This document shows, piece after piece, positions 22,717 through 33,835 of a stretch of DNA of 64,000 bases. Origin of the DNA: Digitaria exilis (Eukaryota; Streptophyta; Magnoliopsida; Poales; Poaceae); NCBI GenBank assembly GCA_015342445.1, contig JACEFO010002416.1, positions 62,001-126,000 on the forward strand. Reading direction: 5' to 3'. The notes under the pieces are model-generated. The model had not been told where the DNA came from. It was given only the letters and a program-made list of their open reading frames with translations, and made no database searches. A program made the translations under genes and the position numbers. How positions within the stretch are numbered: the first letter of the stretch is position 1; every line of letters starts with the position of its first letter.

Positions 22717-23830
22717 CACTACTACAAAACAAGTTTATTAGGGGACACTGCAAAATGGGGCCCATAAATGGGCACAAAATCCGTCCATCTCCATTAATTC
22801 CACACATTAACAGAGGTGGACATTTTTTTTATTTTATGATGCGTTTGTATCTGTCCGCCTCGGAAAATCGATTAATAGACATGGACATTTTAAAATAACC
22901 GCCTCAGAAAATCATCTATTTTTGGAGGCGGTCGTGTTAAGATGTCCTCCTGCATTAATTAATTTTCAGAGGCGGACGCCTTACAAGACCCACCTCCTAA
23001 AATACAGAGTTCCACAATAGCCCAGAAAGCCTATTACCAGACTTCCATATATATACACTGCATTAGGATTTTCTTCAACCTCTCGACCTCCCACCTCTCT
23101 CTCACCAATGTCCCCACCTGCTCGCCCTCCCTCTCACGTATACCCGAGGGTGCCACCAGCCCTCTCTCTCCTCCCTCCGGCGGCAGCGTTGCTTCCCTCC
23201 TCCTCAGGTGGCAGTTGCAGCATCTCCTCCCTCCGGCGCCTACGCTACCACTGGATCCAGCGGATGGCAGTAGATCCAGTAGATGGCGGCACGGCGGTGT
23301 TTCCAGCGGCAAGCGGTGTGGCGGCGGACACGGCTTCTCCTCCACCATGCCTTCTCCTCTAGCATGAGGACGGGATGGCGTGGAGGCAGCCTGAGCGGCA
23401 GCAAGGCATGGAGGTGGCGTTCTCCACCAATGTGCCTTCTCCTCTGGCGGCCGCAGCGGCAGCGAGGCGCAGAGGCAATGAGGTGGGCTGTTCAGAGGTG
23501 CTGCGGACAGAGACAGGGTCGGAAGGCACGTCAGCACGACGGGGTGGCGCTCTGGATGGGCTCGACGGGCCCAAATGGGCTCATTAGGCTCATTTAAGGT
23601 TTTTCTTTGTTTTTTCAGATTAAAGGAGGCGGACAGACACCCACCTCTGAAAATGGCTTATTAGGCCCAAATGGGCTTGTCGGGCACATATAGGGTTTTT
23701 TTTGTTTCCTTCGGATTAACAGAGGTGGTCACACATCTGCCTTCGAAAATGGGTTATTAACAGAAGGACCACCTCGGATGCGGATGAAAATCCTTTTTGA
23801 CTGCCTCCGAAAATACTTTTTGTAATTGTG
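22717..23830. mobile_element. Small non-autonomous CACTA, GGCGGACA family, copy 1
   Basis: The left end CACTACTACAAAAC and right end TTTTTGTAATTGTG form imperfect inverted termini. Flanking triplets are ATT and ACT; the empty sister site reads ACT. Inside both ends are scattered gaggcggaca words. The centre (23040-23560) is a GC- and pyrimidine-rich block with a tatatatac and ttaggatttt start, resembling a captured promoter and leader. Long frames there are compositional. No transposase is encoded. Confidence 0.82.
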
Positions 23831-24175
23831 ACTAGAGAGCAAACAGCAGAATGCCCCATGCTGTTACTTGGGAGCTTTCTTTTTTGAACGAACACTTGGG
23901 AGCTTTCTACGCGCATAGTTCGAATACATCAAAACAAGCTCGCCGCACGCAGTTACAAAGCTTTCATTGATGCGGCACAATCAAGAGATCCATACTGTAG
24001 CGAGAAATGGAGCCAAAGCAGTCACCTTACGATGTGGAAGGATTATTAGTGCGTGGCATGTAAAATGGACAGTAACGAAAGGACCACTACTTCAAAAGTA
24101 ATGTATATATGGTGACACTTTTCAAATCCACAGTGGCGTGTGACCAGCATCCAACGATCTTGACGAAATTAAATC
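23831..24175 (+). repeat. Low-copy repeat R2, copy B right part
   Basis: It resumes the match to 11770-12075 directly after the small CACTA. It has a roughly 50-base extra segment near 23880 relative to copy A, containing gggagctttct twice. Confidence 0.8.
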
Positions 24176-25473
24176 ACCCAGTGAAAGACTCACACTGTTA
24201 CTGGTGGACCACCACTGGAAATACAACGTTATAGCAGCCGGCACTGGGCTGAGCGATGTGCCGATGTTCGCTGCTTCCCCAGCACCTGCACTTCAGCATG
24301 AGCTGAGAAACGTGGCTCAAGAGCACCTTCCTGCTGAAGTGTAGCCATGGGGCAGGGTATATATATTCCCCTGACCATACTCGTGGAGTCGTGGAGGCTA
24401 GACTGCGCAAGCGTAACTACCAGTCGGAGCTGCTGGAGGCGAGACTGCATAGCCGTAGGCTTCCTGGCCGATGGTGAAGCACCACCAAATCCTCTCACCT
24501 GAAACTAACGGTCAGCAAATAGACTTTTCGAGCGGTTGCTTCCCAAGGTGACTAAACTATGGCCTGTTCGCAGTCACCAGCCAACGATCGTTGTACTTTG
24601 GTAATAAGCGGTCGAAAGAAAATGAGAAAGTAGAAGAGCAGCTTAGCAAAGGAGGGTAAACAATTCCGGTGAAAAATCTAATTATGCTATATTTTGTCCT
24701 TGAAGGGAAATTCATTTTGTCACTTAAAGACTGTTATTCACGTACAAATATTCGAAGTAATTACAAGAAACTACCCACATCATCTTACATCTTCAAAGTA
24801 ATTACGATCCCAATAGACCTCAGGATAGGCCTGAACTCATCGTTGTACACCTAAGACTCGCAAAAAAAGTCGAACAATTTAGACACACGTAGAAACTAAT
24901 GAAGAAGCACTTGTATTTTTTTGGTTGCCTCCTCACAAAACGACATTCTGAGAAGGTGCAGGGCTTATATTGGAGAGGTCCACGAGGAGGAACATCATGT
25001 ACTGTCTTTTTGTTTTTTGCGAGGAAGAAATCAGTTCCCATGTTGTTCTCCCAGATGAGGATGCCCTCTTAAAATTCTACACCGGCAAACCTTGTGTCAG
25101 CAACATAATCGTACAAACCTTTCCCGTCTCAAGTGTATATATGCTGGCCCACCTGCACAAAAAAAGTGTATGCTGACCCCCTGCTCTTCGGATCACGCCG
25201 CGTGAATTTGCTCCACTTGTGGATGCGCTGCTGCTTTAGGTAACCTCTGTAATATGTGGTCTTAGACTGCTCATCAAATCCTACCTGGCTTGATAAACAA
25301 TTTCTAAAGCAAAGATGTTAGGCCTCTCGATGTCTCTTAACAATCACCTCCTTCGTGATCCCTTTCTACTTATTAATCTTCATTTGATTGTCATCGAGGT
25401 GGTTACAATTAGATACGTTTTATAATATTTTGAGGTGGATGGCACTACAGTACTACACCCATAAAAATTGAAT
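24176..25473. other. Intergenic stretch, no gene recognised
   Basis: Only short frames are present. A 68-codon frame at 24970-25176 shows no recognisable motif. No end signals of a mobile element were found. Confidence 0.35.
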
Positions 25474-25968
25474 GAGTAAATTTCACAAAACAGCAGGTTT
25501 TTTAAAAATATTACCACAAAACTACAGACTACTTCATAATATAGGGTGGAGAGGTCTTGCCCCGTAAGAAAGTCCCTTTACAGATCTAAACCGCAAAAAA
25601 TCCCTAATTCTACTCGGACTCGGGGACAGGCGGTCAGACCGCCTGTGACAGACGGTCAGACCGCCTGGCACATTGCCAGACCGGCTACAGGGCACAGCCG
25701 GTCAGACCGCTTGTAACATACGGTTAGACCGGCTCTAGAGCCAGATCGGCATCTTGCCATTTTTGTCATCAACACAACTCCATTGTGTAAAATCTGTGGT
25801 ATTGTGCTACAATTGATGTAAAATCTGTAGTTTCGTGATACAATTGACATAAAATCTGTAATTTTTTATACAAGCAATGTAAAATCTGTAGTTTTGTTAA
25901 GTATTGACTTAAATCTATAGTTTTGTGATAGTATTGTAAGAAAACCTGTAGTTTTGTGAAATTTTCTC
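25474..25968. mobile_element. MULE-like MITE with GGTCAGACC palindromes
   Basis: The ends GAGTAAATTTCACAAAAC and the inverse of GAGAAAATTTCACAAAAC make terminal inverted repeats of about 28 bp with three mismatches. The flanking nonamers AAATTGAAT and AAAAACAAT agree at six of nine positions, so a 9-bp target duplication is possible. Inside are at least five palindromic ggtcagacc-type words (25628-25735). A short tandem block based on taaaatctgtagttttgtga follows at 25785-25950. No coding capacity. Confidence 0.65.
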
Positions 25969-26423
25969 AAAAACAATTGGAGGTAGCAGCTTTCTGTGTT
26001 GGCATGCCAAATTCCGTTCTCATATACTAATATAACACGATAGGTACAGAGAGCATCCACACTTCATGTCAATGCACCTATGGCGTCAAAGCACCCTCGA
26101 GCAAGCTAATTGTGGATGGAAGCCTATATAATAATTGATTTCTTTAGATGTTTTCTCGATCATCTGTTTCATTTTCCCTCTTGATCGATCAGCTTATATT
26201 CTGAAACTTGAAATAATTTAAAGGCCTTGCACGTCAGTAGAGGCCGGATTAATTTCCATTTTCTAAAAAAAGCATGATCAAGTGTACGACGGACGTTCAT
26301 AAATTCTAAACCTTTAATGGATAATTATTGCAAAAGACCATCTCCATATTTTGGAATCTTTGAGTGCTGTACAAACTAAGCATGCAGAAACCAAAGTGCC
26401 TTACACACCAACCATAGAACCAA
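25969..26423. other. Intergenic stretch, nothing recognised
   Basis: AT-rich sequence with no gene, repeat partner or terminal signal that I can support. Confidence 0.3.
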
Positions 26424-26651
26424 CTCCCTCCATTTCCAAATTGTTTTTGCCATTGACTTCTTAAATTATGTTTGACCGTTCATCCTATTTGATATATTAT
26501 TTCAAACATGTAAAGATATGTCATAATTAAAATTTCTTTAGTGATAAAATATCATAAAAAAAGTATGATGACATGTTAAATTTTTCGAATAAGATGAATG
26601 CTCAAATGTTACAAAATGTCAGCAGCAATAATAATCTGAAAACGGAGAGAG
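26424..26651. mobile_element. Stowaway-like MITE (decayed)
   Basis: The left end CTCCCTCCATTTCC and right end AACGGAGAGAG are imperfect inverted Stowaway-type termini. A TA follows the right end; the left flank reads AA, so the target duplication is degraded. The interior is AT-rich and non-coding. Confidence 0.7.
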
Positions 26652-26699
26652 TAGTGCCAAAAAGCCACAAACCAAGTTAGTCTGATTATTACAATCTCG

Positions 26700-27520
26700 C
26701 GGGATAAGCTTTTTATTGGTTATAAGGCAGTGGCACATAATCCAAACCACTGTTGTCAACTCACCAACCCTGCCGAGCTTTTTGGCATGGGACTCACTAC
26801 TGCATCGATTGGCGGCATAGACCAGAGATTCATCCACACATTGAGGAGCAGTTTGAACACGGACTTGTTACCCTTTCTGCTTCTGCAGTTCTTCAGCATC
26901 TCCATGTGCATTAGGGAAGCGAGGGACATTCGTGCTGTATTGTAGCTAGCCTCTCCTTGTATATGATATTGGCAAGTTTATCTACTTGGTTCTGTTCGCC
27001 AATCTCAGGTCCATTACGCACAGAAAACATTTCCTTGATCGCAGAACTTATATTCCTGCTGGGATGAACTTGAGCCCGGCACCGGTCAGATAATTTGTCC
27101 CAGGTTCGATTGTACATGGTTGTCTGCGCAAGGCCTGGCAGTATGTTCGGATGTTCCACAACAAGAAACATCATGCAATTGGGCAACATTGTGATTGATT
27201 TCACCAGATCAGCTGCATAGCTGTTTCTTTTGGCCAGGAAGATGTCAGTGCTGATGGGCCAGATCATGATGCCATTTTGGAACTCAACGCCGAGGTTTTT
27301 GTTTCTCTTGAAGCACTCATACAAATCTTCCTGATCACATCTCTCCCTGATTACACCATGTGTATTCAACCCCGGTCTTCAGGTTGAATGTTTCTCTTGA
27401 AGCTATTCTCTGTATGTACACAAGCAGGTGCTGCTTCAGGTCATCTTAGATATCAACTGTGGTTGTATAGTGTTTCCTGTTCCAAAACTCCTCAAATCCA
27501 AACATAGGTGTTTAGGCCCT
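26700..27520 (-). pseudogene. DUF4220/DUF594-type protein remnant
   Basis: The minus-strand frame 27369-26911 encodes a block with CMMFLVVEHPNILPGLAQ, which resembles the MMYLLVVHP-type segment of grass DUF594 proteins. A second frame, 26837-26700, encodes ESLVYAANRCSSESHAKK followed by ELTTVVWIMCH, matching the end of that family (LVYAA, H-x-K-x-L, E-x-TxVW). The two are out of frame, and the sequence upstream of 27369 keeps weakly coding blocks with stops (for example near 27455). Members are multi-pass membrane proteins of unknown function, often in tandem clusters in grasses. The N-terminal membrane half is missing here. The identification is by eye. Confidence 0.6.
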
Positions 27521-28360
27521 CCTGCGATGACTTGAGAAATGTTATACTGCCCTATTTCCCTGACCACCTCCTGTTAGATACGTCTCTGCCTGTCAGACCC
27601 TTTACTCTCTTGACAAGCCGATTCAATTGCCTCTATATATATATAAGCTGTTCCACCAAGCTAGGATATAATTGATTTCCTTCACCTATTAGAAGATATA
27701 TATTGTCTCCTCTTCTCTTCTGATCAAACATTCATCATCCTAAGGTTGGCCCTAGATATATGATTTCCCACCACTGACCATATGATTTCCTAGCCCTGCA
27801 TTTTGCAAGTTGAAACTACAAAGCACCTCATGGTCAAATTTTGACTGTTATGTGCCCAATGACGACATGGGATTTGGTGGATTCGGGAAGATGGATTGAT
27901 GACATTGGATTTTATATTGTTCCGCATTGTAAATGACAATATAGAACATGCATGGACTCCCCTGCATGCCCTTGGACATGGCATCTCGGCTGCAGCGCCT
28001 CCAGAGCAGCATTAGCCTCACTAGCCTGGTCGTCACCTTGTTTGATCTAGCAGCACTCAGCGCTGATTGCTCGCAAGATTTGTGTTCTTCTGATATGCTC
28101 AATCTCACGGGTCCCATCTTCTCCATGGTTATCTCCAACCTCAGCTCTTTCAGACTCTCACGAGCTCCACAATCACGTGTGGTGATCTCATTGCTGCATT
28201 CGTCAACAAGGGCTGAGCATGTAGGAAGCAGGCCTCATAAGGAATCAAGTCACGTGACTCGGCATGCTCCTATGGTAACTGAATCAACGTGCTGAGGATC
28301 CCGTAGGGGTACTGTGGTCCTGTGCTTCTCGCCCAGAAACCTTTGATCCACTGTAATATA
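27521..28360. other. Degenerate paralogous segment (X family, part 1)
   Basis: The stretch 27865-28010 (gacatgggat-tggtggattcgggaagatg onward) recurs at 53882-54030 and 54510-54640 with substitutions. The 96-codon minus frame at 27848-28138 and overlapping plus frame have no family motif. Probably remnant sequence of a duplicated locus. Confidence 0.45.
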
Positions 28361-29050
28361 TATTTACTAGCCGCCGCACATAAATTGTAAATTGTAACTT
28401 TTTGTGCTGCATTATTATAAATTGTGTCACAAATTGATGACCAACTTATTATTGATATTAAAAACAATAATGAACAGAATAATGCTCTGATAGCTTAGGT
28501 TCCAACACATCGTGAATAATGGAAGTAATATATAGCATTTGTGTTGTTAATATAAATCTTATTGGTTTTCTGGTAATAAAAAGCAACTAGCTTGTATAGC
28601 CCAATAAAGCTAATACTAAACCTAACCATCCACATATATGAATCCCACCATTTATAGCATCTGCTGGCATGGAATTGTCTTACATTACAGACAATAAGTT
28701 CAAAACTTCTTAACAAACTTGTAACAAGCTAGGTAGATCATTGATGGATAATTGTTTTTTGGGCTGCAGGCATTTCTCAGGTACGTCCAAACTAGAAAGC
28801 ACTTGTGTGAGGGATTCAATGTATTCTGTAAAGAACCAAAATTTGGGTTTCGGGAGATTTCGGAATGCGCAACACATAGAAATTCATTTTGCTTGAGCAG
28901 CAGCTGGTGGCAGCCCAAAAGAAATGGATGGTTGGTCAAGAATGATTCCTTCACCTCGCGCCTCTGTCGACCACTTTAGGCACACATACTTGGCCTCACA
29001 AACGTAGACCTCAGCTTCGCCAAAGGAGTTGGACGATGGCAAGGGTAACA
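28360..29050 (+). repeat. Paralogous segment X, copy 1
   Basis: It contains in order taaattgtgtcacaaattg, a gtgaataa block, a ctggtaataaaaagcaac block, gtacgtccaaactagaaag and a ggtcaagaatgattcc block. Parts of the same order are found at 37926-38280 and 52070-53070. No coding frame is conserved among the copies. Confidence 0.6.
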
Positions 29051-29177
29051 TTCCTCATTTTTGAAAAATATGAGTTTAAATTTTTTTGGTTGGATTGTGA
29101 AAATATTTGAAACACATAAGATTGTCTTCTTTCCTATCCAAAAAATTCCTAGAAAAATGTGTGTGTGTCTATATATA

Positions 29178-29531
29178 TTTCTACTCCCAGGTGTAACTAC
29201 TCCCATATGTGTATCTCACAAATTAGAAGGTATTATTTCATACTTGAGGTTTCTAAAAAAGTATATACACATACTTGATTTTTAAAAGTGCAATACGGAA
29301 ATAATTTTTTTATATATGAAGTATATGGACATATTTATTTTTCTATACAAGTAATGTAACATATCACAAGGTGCAAAAAACAAATATGAGTTCCACTCAG
29401 AAATTTTTATGGTTATCATCTTGAAAAATCAAGTATGTGTACGTACTTTTTTTTAGAAACCTTTAGTATGAAAAGATACTCTCTAATGTGTGAGATATAG
29501 ACATAGGAGTAGCTACACTTGGGAGTAGAAA
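29178..29531. mobile_element. Foldback (long inverted repeat) element
   Basis: The left arm (29178-29290) starts TTTCTACTCCCAGGTGTAAC. The right arm (about 29422-29531) ends in its inverse, with GGGAGTAGAAA at the tip. Arms are about 115 bases with scattered differences; the spacer is about 130 bases and AT-rich. No transposase and no clear target duplication. It could form a long hairpin transcript. Confidence 0.65.
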
Positions 29532-29541
29532 GGATTTTTCC

Positions 29542-29574
<33 letters not shown>
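29542..29574. repeat. TA/GA microsatellite
   Basis: A (ta)n run passes directly into (ga)n just right of the foldback element. Confidence 0.9.
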
Positions 29575-29859
29575 TTAATTTGAGTTTTGTTTGAATTTAT
29601 TTGAGTGAGGTTTGAATTAAAATTCAAACTTAATCTAACATTGGGCTCTAACTCTCTATCCTACCAGCTCACACACCCAGCCCAGCTCGCTAAAGTTCTT
29701 TCTTTCTTTCCCTTCTTTTTTCTCCTCACACGAGCCCAAGGCCCAGCCAGCCCAGCCGACCGTGCGTCTCTACTTCTTTCCTTCCCATGCTGCTGAGAGT
29801 CAGGACCCGCGTGTCAGCTGCACACTTGTTCTTCTTCTTCCTCCTCTTCAAGCCGAGAT

Positions 29860-29990
29860 CGTGCCACTAGACTGGCGGACTGCACATCAATTTCCTGAAG
29901 AACGCCCCGTTGATATTGCAGCTCTGCTAACTTGTACACCACCAAGGAGTGTTGTCCATGATCCTACTTGGTGCTTCCCATGTCCATGAT
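29860..29990 (+). repeat. Paralogous segment V, copy 1
   Basis: The words actggcggactg, gttgatattgca and ggagtg-tgtccatgatcctact recur in the same order at 36422-36520. A 75-codon frame covers this copy but is not preserved in the other. Confidence 0.6.
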
Positions 29991-30611
29991 ACATTAGCAC
30001 CCCTAATGGCTACCTACCTCGCCCCTGATACCAGTGAAGGTTGGTGCTACGAATTCAGAATACCTCATTCTCTAAATTAGTAAGCTTGATTCATACATTG
30101 TAGTGTTCACTGGTTAAAACTCTGGCACCTACAATCTTACAACCTAACTCTTATATAGTTGTATTTGAAAGTTCAAATTTTGGCTGTGGATCAGTATATG
30201 TCAAAAAGGACGGGAATGCTACCCTGAATATCTCCTCCACACCATGAGTTCCATCGCTTATCAATTCCGAAGTGGTTATTAAAATATATATCCTTGATGT
30301 GTTGTGCTTTATTAAAATATATATCCTTGATGTGTTGTGCTTTCACCATCCACTGAATTTTTTTTAAAAAAAACAGAGCCGCCAAAAGGCTTTCACAATG
30401 ACAATGACGATTAAATTAAAGAAACAGCATCAGGTCTCGTTGGGGAGCCAAACGAATCCAGGGGGATTGAGGGGAATGAGGTGGATTTATTTCTAGACAA
30501 GTCACTCAGGGAATAAATTGATCCCTTTACCCCTCGATCCACCCAAAGGAAGAAATATGACAAGCCCCAAATGGCTACTTTGCTACCTCCTAGTATATAG
30601 CGATATACAAA
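29991..30611. other. Intergenic flank of CACTA 2, with segment W copy 1 left part
   Basis: A 28-base direct repeat (attaaaatatatatccttga) stands in tandem near 30276-30338. The end, 30560-30611, contains gctacctcctagtatatagcgatatac, which matches 37250-37285 and 58643-58670. CACTA 2 interrupts it. Confidence 0.6.
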
Positions 30612-30629
30612 CACTACCGGATCCAGGCT

Positions 30630-31150
30630 CTTTGCCGTGAGCCTGGAACTCTCGGCAAAGAGGATCATCCTCTCGGCAAAGGCTTTGCCGAGAGCCGGCT
30701 CTCGGCAAACCTGACTCGGCAAAGTTTTTCTCGGCGAAGCTCCCTTTGCCGAGAGCTTTCTGTCGGGATCACGGCAAAGCCTTTGCCGTGTGCACCGGAG
30801 GTATTTGCCGAGAGCATGTAGCCTCTCGGCAAAGACCTGGCCCTAACGCCGGCGAGACGGCGTTGTGCCGTCTCTGTGGGGCCCACAGCTGGGTTTGCCG
30901 AGAGCCACGTGCCAGGCTCTCGGCAAAGAACTCAAGGTTTGCCGAGAGCCACGTGCCAGGCTCTCGGTAAATAGCCCATGGGGCCCACACCGGGAGAAGC
31001 AGGCGCGGGGCCTCTGCACATGGCTTTGCCGAGAGCCTAGCCCCGTGCTCACGGCAAAAAATGGTAGTTTTGCCGAGAGCTTGGCCCTGTGCTCACGGCA
31101 AAAAATGGCACCTTTGCCGAGAGCCTGGCCCCATGCTCTCGGCAAACCCC
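30630..31150. repeat. CACTA 2 left subterminal repeat array
   Basis: Facing copies of tttgccgagagc and its inverse alternate with copies of the tttgccgtgagc form. Several pairs join one form to the other, for example 31024-31056. Frames over it are translated repeat. Confidence 0.9.
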
Positions 31151-31410
31151 TGGGCTGAGGCCTTTTTTATTTTTTATTTGCTCATATATGGTGCCCAACA
31201 ACTGAAATATATCACACATACATCTCAAATACATCACAGGCAATTAATATAACTAATACACAAACACTTCATGCACATAACATACTGTTTCAACCACAAG
31301 TTTAACCAGAAGTTCAACAACAAGTTATACCACAAGTCCATGCACATAACATTCAAGTTCGACCACAAGTTTAACCACAGATAGTTCAAACTCCAACGTC
31401 CGTCAACTAC

Positions 31411-33673
31411 CTAATGGTGGTGCCGCCATTCCCACGGGTTGTGTGCTTGGGAGGGGTTGGAGAGGTCGCGATCCTGTGAGCCCTGTCCGTCCTGCTGAGT
31501 TCCCCAAGGCGACCAGTCCGACACACGAGACGCAGGCGACACACCAGGCGACATGTTGACCATTCCAGCGGGATCATTTGATCCCGCCAAGAGACCCTGC
31601 AGAAAGGAGAAATGTTTTCACGTGCGACAAGATTTAACCAATGAACTTACAAACCAAAAGTTTTTATACTCACAGGGGTCGATTGCCGAGGCGGTAGCTG
31701 AAACTGAAGCTGTGGGGGAGGGACGGACACTTGAGTGCCCACGCTCTGCATCCAGGCGTACATCTAGGTCAAGTTGGCCTGTAGGCTCTCCCGTTCGGTC
31801 CTCTCTTGCGTGAGCTGGGACAGCAATACATTCAAAATATATATGTTAGAATGCAAAGCAATCGTACATCAAAAGCAATGGAAAACAAAGTAAAAAAGAA
31901 ATAACCTGTAGAGACGATATCTGCAGCTGCTCCTGTGTCATGCGTGGGCGGATTGTGTCGCTTCCGCTCGGCGCCCTTTGCCGAATCTCGGGGAGTCTTG
32001 GCGTCGTGGTCGAGTCCATGACGTTGTCACCCATCCAGTACCGCCCATGCTTCTTCCCTCCGCCCACCTCCATGATGACTCGCCCATCAAAGTTCTGGGT
32101 GCTTGGAGCGTAGTCTGGCCCATGGACCTCCCTTGACCTAGACGTGTACGAACTGACCCTCGGAGGGATGGTGGGGTTGGTGAACGCCGAGTCGGGAGTG
32201 TCCTCGCTGTAGTTGATGTCGCCCGTTGCCTTGCCCATATGAGCTAAGCTCCACGCCTTGAACTGAGGGCAGTCCCGGTTGCCATGTGCTGCCGACTACA
32301 GAAAAAGAGAACAAAGCGGTTAGAATGTTTTCATAATGTCTTGCATCAGAATAAACAATTAAAGCCGCTTACCCATGCCTTCGCGTATCCCGTGAGGTCT
32401 CGGCTGCCCTGGTGGTGCGATGGTCCTGCCATCTTCAAACGCCTGTCCCGGTGAATATTGTGCCTCTCCTGCCACTCGGGAGAGCACCACTTGTCCACCA
32501 TCTTCTCCCAGGCCTCTGTGTGATTATTACACCAACTAGGAGGCACCTGCAATTCAATGCAATTAAGGTAGAAGATCCAATGAAGTATGTTTATTCTCAG
32601 AAAATAAAAGTTTTGATGTTAGTTAGTTACCTTGAGGAAATCCTCCCTCTCCAACGTCATTGTTACGGCTTGCCTCTTGGTGACCTTTCGATGTTCGTAG
32701 TGGGCGTGGTAGTGCACGATAGCCTGGAGGCGCGCCTCGTAGTGAATGTCGTGCAGGAGCTTATGGCAGGCTCGGTGGGCGTTACGCTCCGCCCTCACCT
32801 CAGTTCTCTCCTCGCACCTGTAGAAATCCTGCATATACACACATCAATTATTATGTCAGTATTTAAAATGCGATGAATTCAGTAATGTAGTGCCAGAAAG
32901 ACTTACCCACAACTCAGCCTTCACCCGCTCCGCCTTGTTGTTGTACGCTCGGCCCAGGGTGTCCCGCTGGTCTGGCGCGGAGTAGTAGTGCTCAAAGTGA
33001 AAAGCCGGCTCGTACTTTCCGGCATGTTGGACCATGCCGGGGAAGTTCTCCTTGCACAAGAGGCCGAGTATGCCATTGACAAGGCGTGAGTGGTTTCCAC
33101 CGCCCACCAGGTCCCAACCCCTGAAAATAATTACAATACAATATTAGTTTCTATTGAGATCACAACTAATCATAGGGAAATTAAGGGTCACGTCGAAAGC
33201 ACTGACTTTTGTCCTTCGGGTCTAATCACTGGGCGTAGGTGTGGAGGCGGCCAGGGAGGGAGGGTCGACGGGCCTCGCAACCAAACCTTCGGCACGTCCT
33301 CTGCACCTTCGTCGTCCTCCTCCTCCTCCGGCTCGTACTCCCCCTCCACCTCCTCACCCTCCACCTCCCTAGCATCCTCCTCCTCCTCCTCCTCGTCCTC
33401 CTCCTCCTCCTCCTCCTCTGCCTCCACCGACTCATCCTCCGAGTCTGGCTGCCTATAAGGCCGAAAGTCCGTGTCTTCTTCCTCCACGTACTCGTCCTCG
33501 TCGAAGAGCTGAATTTGTGGCATCGACTCTCGACGAGGCTCTCGACGCGACTCTCGACGCCTAAAACTCCACCAGCTCCTCCTGCCCGACCCCGACCCCG
33601 AACCCCACCCCTCCCCCTCCTCACTCGTCCTCTGGTACATGGACGACACCTTCCTCACTTTGCCGCCCGCCAT
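31411..33673 (-). pseudogene. CACTA 2 accessory transposase gene (PF03004-like), seven exons, one late TAG
   Basis: Exons: 33673-33207, 33120-32907, 32828-32631, 32546-32373, 32295-31906, 31814-31674, 31596-31411 (590 codons including the stop). All introns are GT-AG and reading phase is kept throughout. Exons 2-5 (214, 198, 174 and 390 bases) have exactly the lengths of those in CACTA 1. Exon 1 begins MAGGKVRKVSSMYQR, then has an acidic Glu/Asp-rich tract. Exon 2 carries HSRLVNGILGLLCKENFPG and FEHYYSAPDQRD. Exon 4 carries the basic RDRRLKMAGPSHHQGSRD block. Exon 5 carries MEVGGGKKHGRYWMGD. The only lesion found is TAG at 31766-31764, about codon 498, in exon 6; it would remove the last 90 or so residues. 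The product may bind the subterminal repeats, by analogy with TNPA. Confidence 0.82.
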
Positions 33674-33835
33674 ATTTGTTCAGTCACCTGAAAATAAAAA
33701 AGAATGAACAAATTTGAACAAATAAGCAAGATATACTTAGAAACAGGCTAAAAAACATAACTACACATAACATAGCAAGATGTAACTTTAAAATATAAAT
33801 CTAAAACATAACTAGAAAGTAACGTACATATTTTT

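Noticed and set aside
23034..23597. Overlapping frames of up to 167 codons in the small CACTA
   Set aside because: Both strands are open because of pyrimidine-rich, GC-rich composition; the sister element does not keep the frame.
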